Assembly (NCBI GenBank): GCA_905479535.1
Contig: CAJQMW010000336.1
Coordinates: 1-5,244, forward strand
Direction of reading: 5' to 3'
Source of the DNA: an uncultured Maribacter sp.
GTDB lineage: Bacteria > Bacteroidota > Bacteroidia > Flavobacteriales > Flavobacteriaceae
Length of the DNA: 5,244 bases
Made by a program: the position numbers and the translations under genes. The notes under the pieces are model-generated. The model ran no database searches, had not been told where the DNA came from, and was given only the letters and a program-made list of their open reading frames with translations. Of the stretch, positions 5,224-5,244 are shown piece by piece. Numbering within the stretch: the first letter of the stretch is position 1; each line of letters begins with the position of its first letter.

Positions 5224-5244
5224 ATGGCTTACGTTTCAAGATTA
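5224..5244 (+). CDS. rplE: 50S ribosomal protein L5 (uL5), first seven codons only
   Basis: An ATG two bases after the rplX stop opens a frame reading MAYVSRL to the window edge. Seven residues alone do not identify a family, but Bacteroidota L5 proteins commonly begin MAYxPRL or similar, and rplE follows rplX in the conserved spc order. L5 binds 5S rRNA in the central protuberance of the 50S subunit. The junction TAGTTATG resembles the rpsQ-rplN junction TAAGTTATG. The call rests mainly on gene order; the rest of the gene is outside the window. Confidence 0.85.

Noticed and set aside
1..5244. A hidden novel system, mobile element or inserted gene between ribosomal genes
   Set aside because: Every base but about 80 intergenic ones lies in an intact, recognised ribosomal protein gene in canonical order; no gap exceeds 20 nt and no repeats or foreign-looking segment were seen.

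Overview
The window is a continuous stretch of the S10–spc ribosomal protein gene cluster, read entirely on the + strand. It holds twelve gene bodies from the end of rplC (uL3) to rplX (uL24), plus the first seven codons of rplE (uL5). The order is rplC'-rplD-rplW-rplB-rpsS-rplV-rpsC-rplP-rpmC-rpsQ-rplN-rplX-rplE', the canonical bacterial order with no insertion, loss or rearrangement. I find no mobile element, RNA gene, CRISPR array, or gene outside ribosome structure.

The protein sequences point to Bacteroidota, most likely Flavobacteriia. Examples are the L4 stretch EPNNHAVYLDVKQYLA, the L22 N-terminal half with AFAKLNNCPTSPRKMRLVADL and its tail GANNNTQS, and the L3 stretch GSIGAASYPARVFKG. 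Moderate-to-low GC, A-rich starts and an almost complete lack of Shine-Dalgarno sequences agree with this. Genus cannot be set from the window; a marine Flavobacteriaceae member is a guess.

Layout: 1-413 is the 3' two thirds of rplC; 413-2174 carries the large-subunit genes rplD, rplW and rplB; 2188-3598 carries rpsS, rplV and rpsC; 3619-4521 carries rplP, rpmC and rpsQ, the end of the classical S10 operon; 4525-5244 carries rplN, rplX and the start of rplE, the head of the classical spc operon. The S10/spc boundary (rpsQ to rplN) is only 3 nt, so no promoter or terminator fits between them and the two operons appear fused here. The longest gap anywhere is 20 nt, so there is no intergenic stretch long enough to need its own description.

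The products build one machine. L2, L3, L4, L14 and L16 sit around the peptidyl-transferase centre and factor-binding side of the 50S. L22, L23, L24 and L29 line the nascent-chain tunnel and its exit. S3, S17 and S19 are 30S proteins at the mRNA entry, body and head. All key motifs I could check are present and no reading frame is broken. The points worth a second look are small: a probable loss of the PrmB methylation glutamine in L3, the leaderless-like SD-free junctions, and an ambiguous rplX start. I do not see a previously undescribed system.
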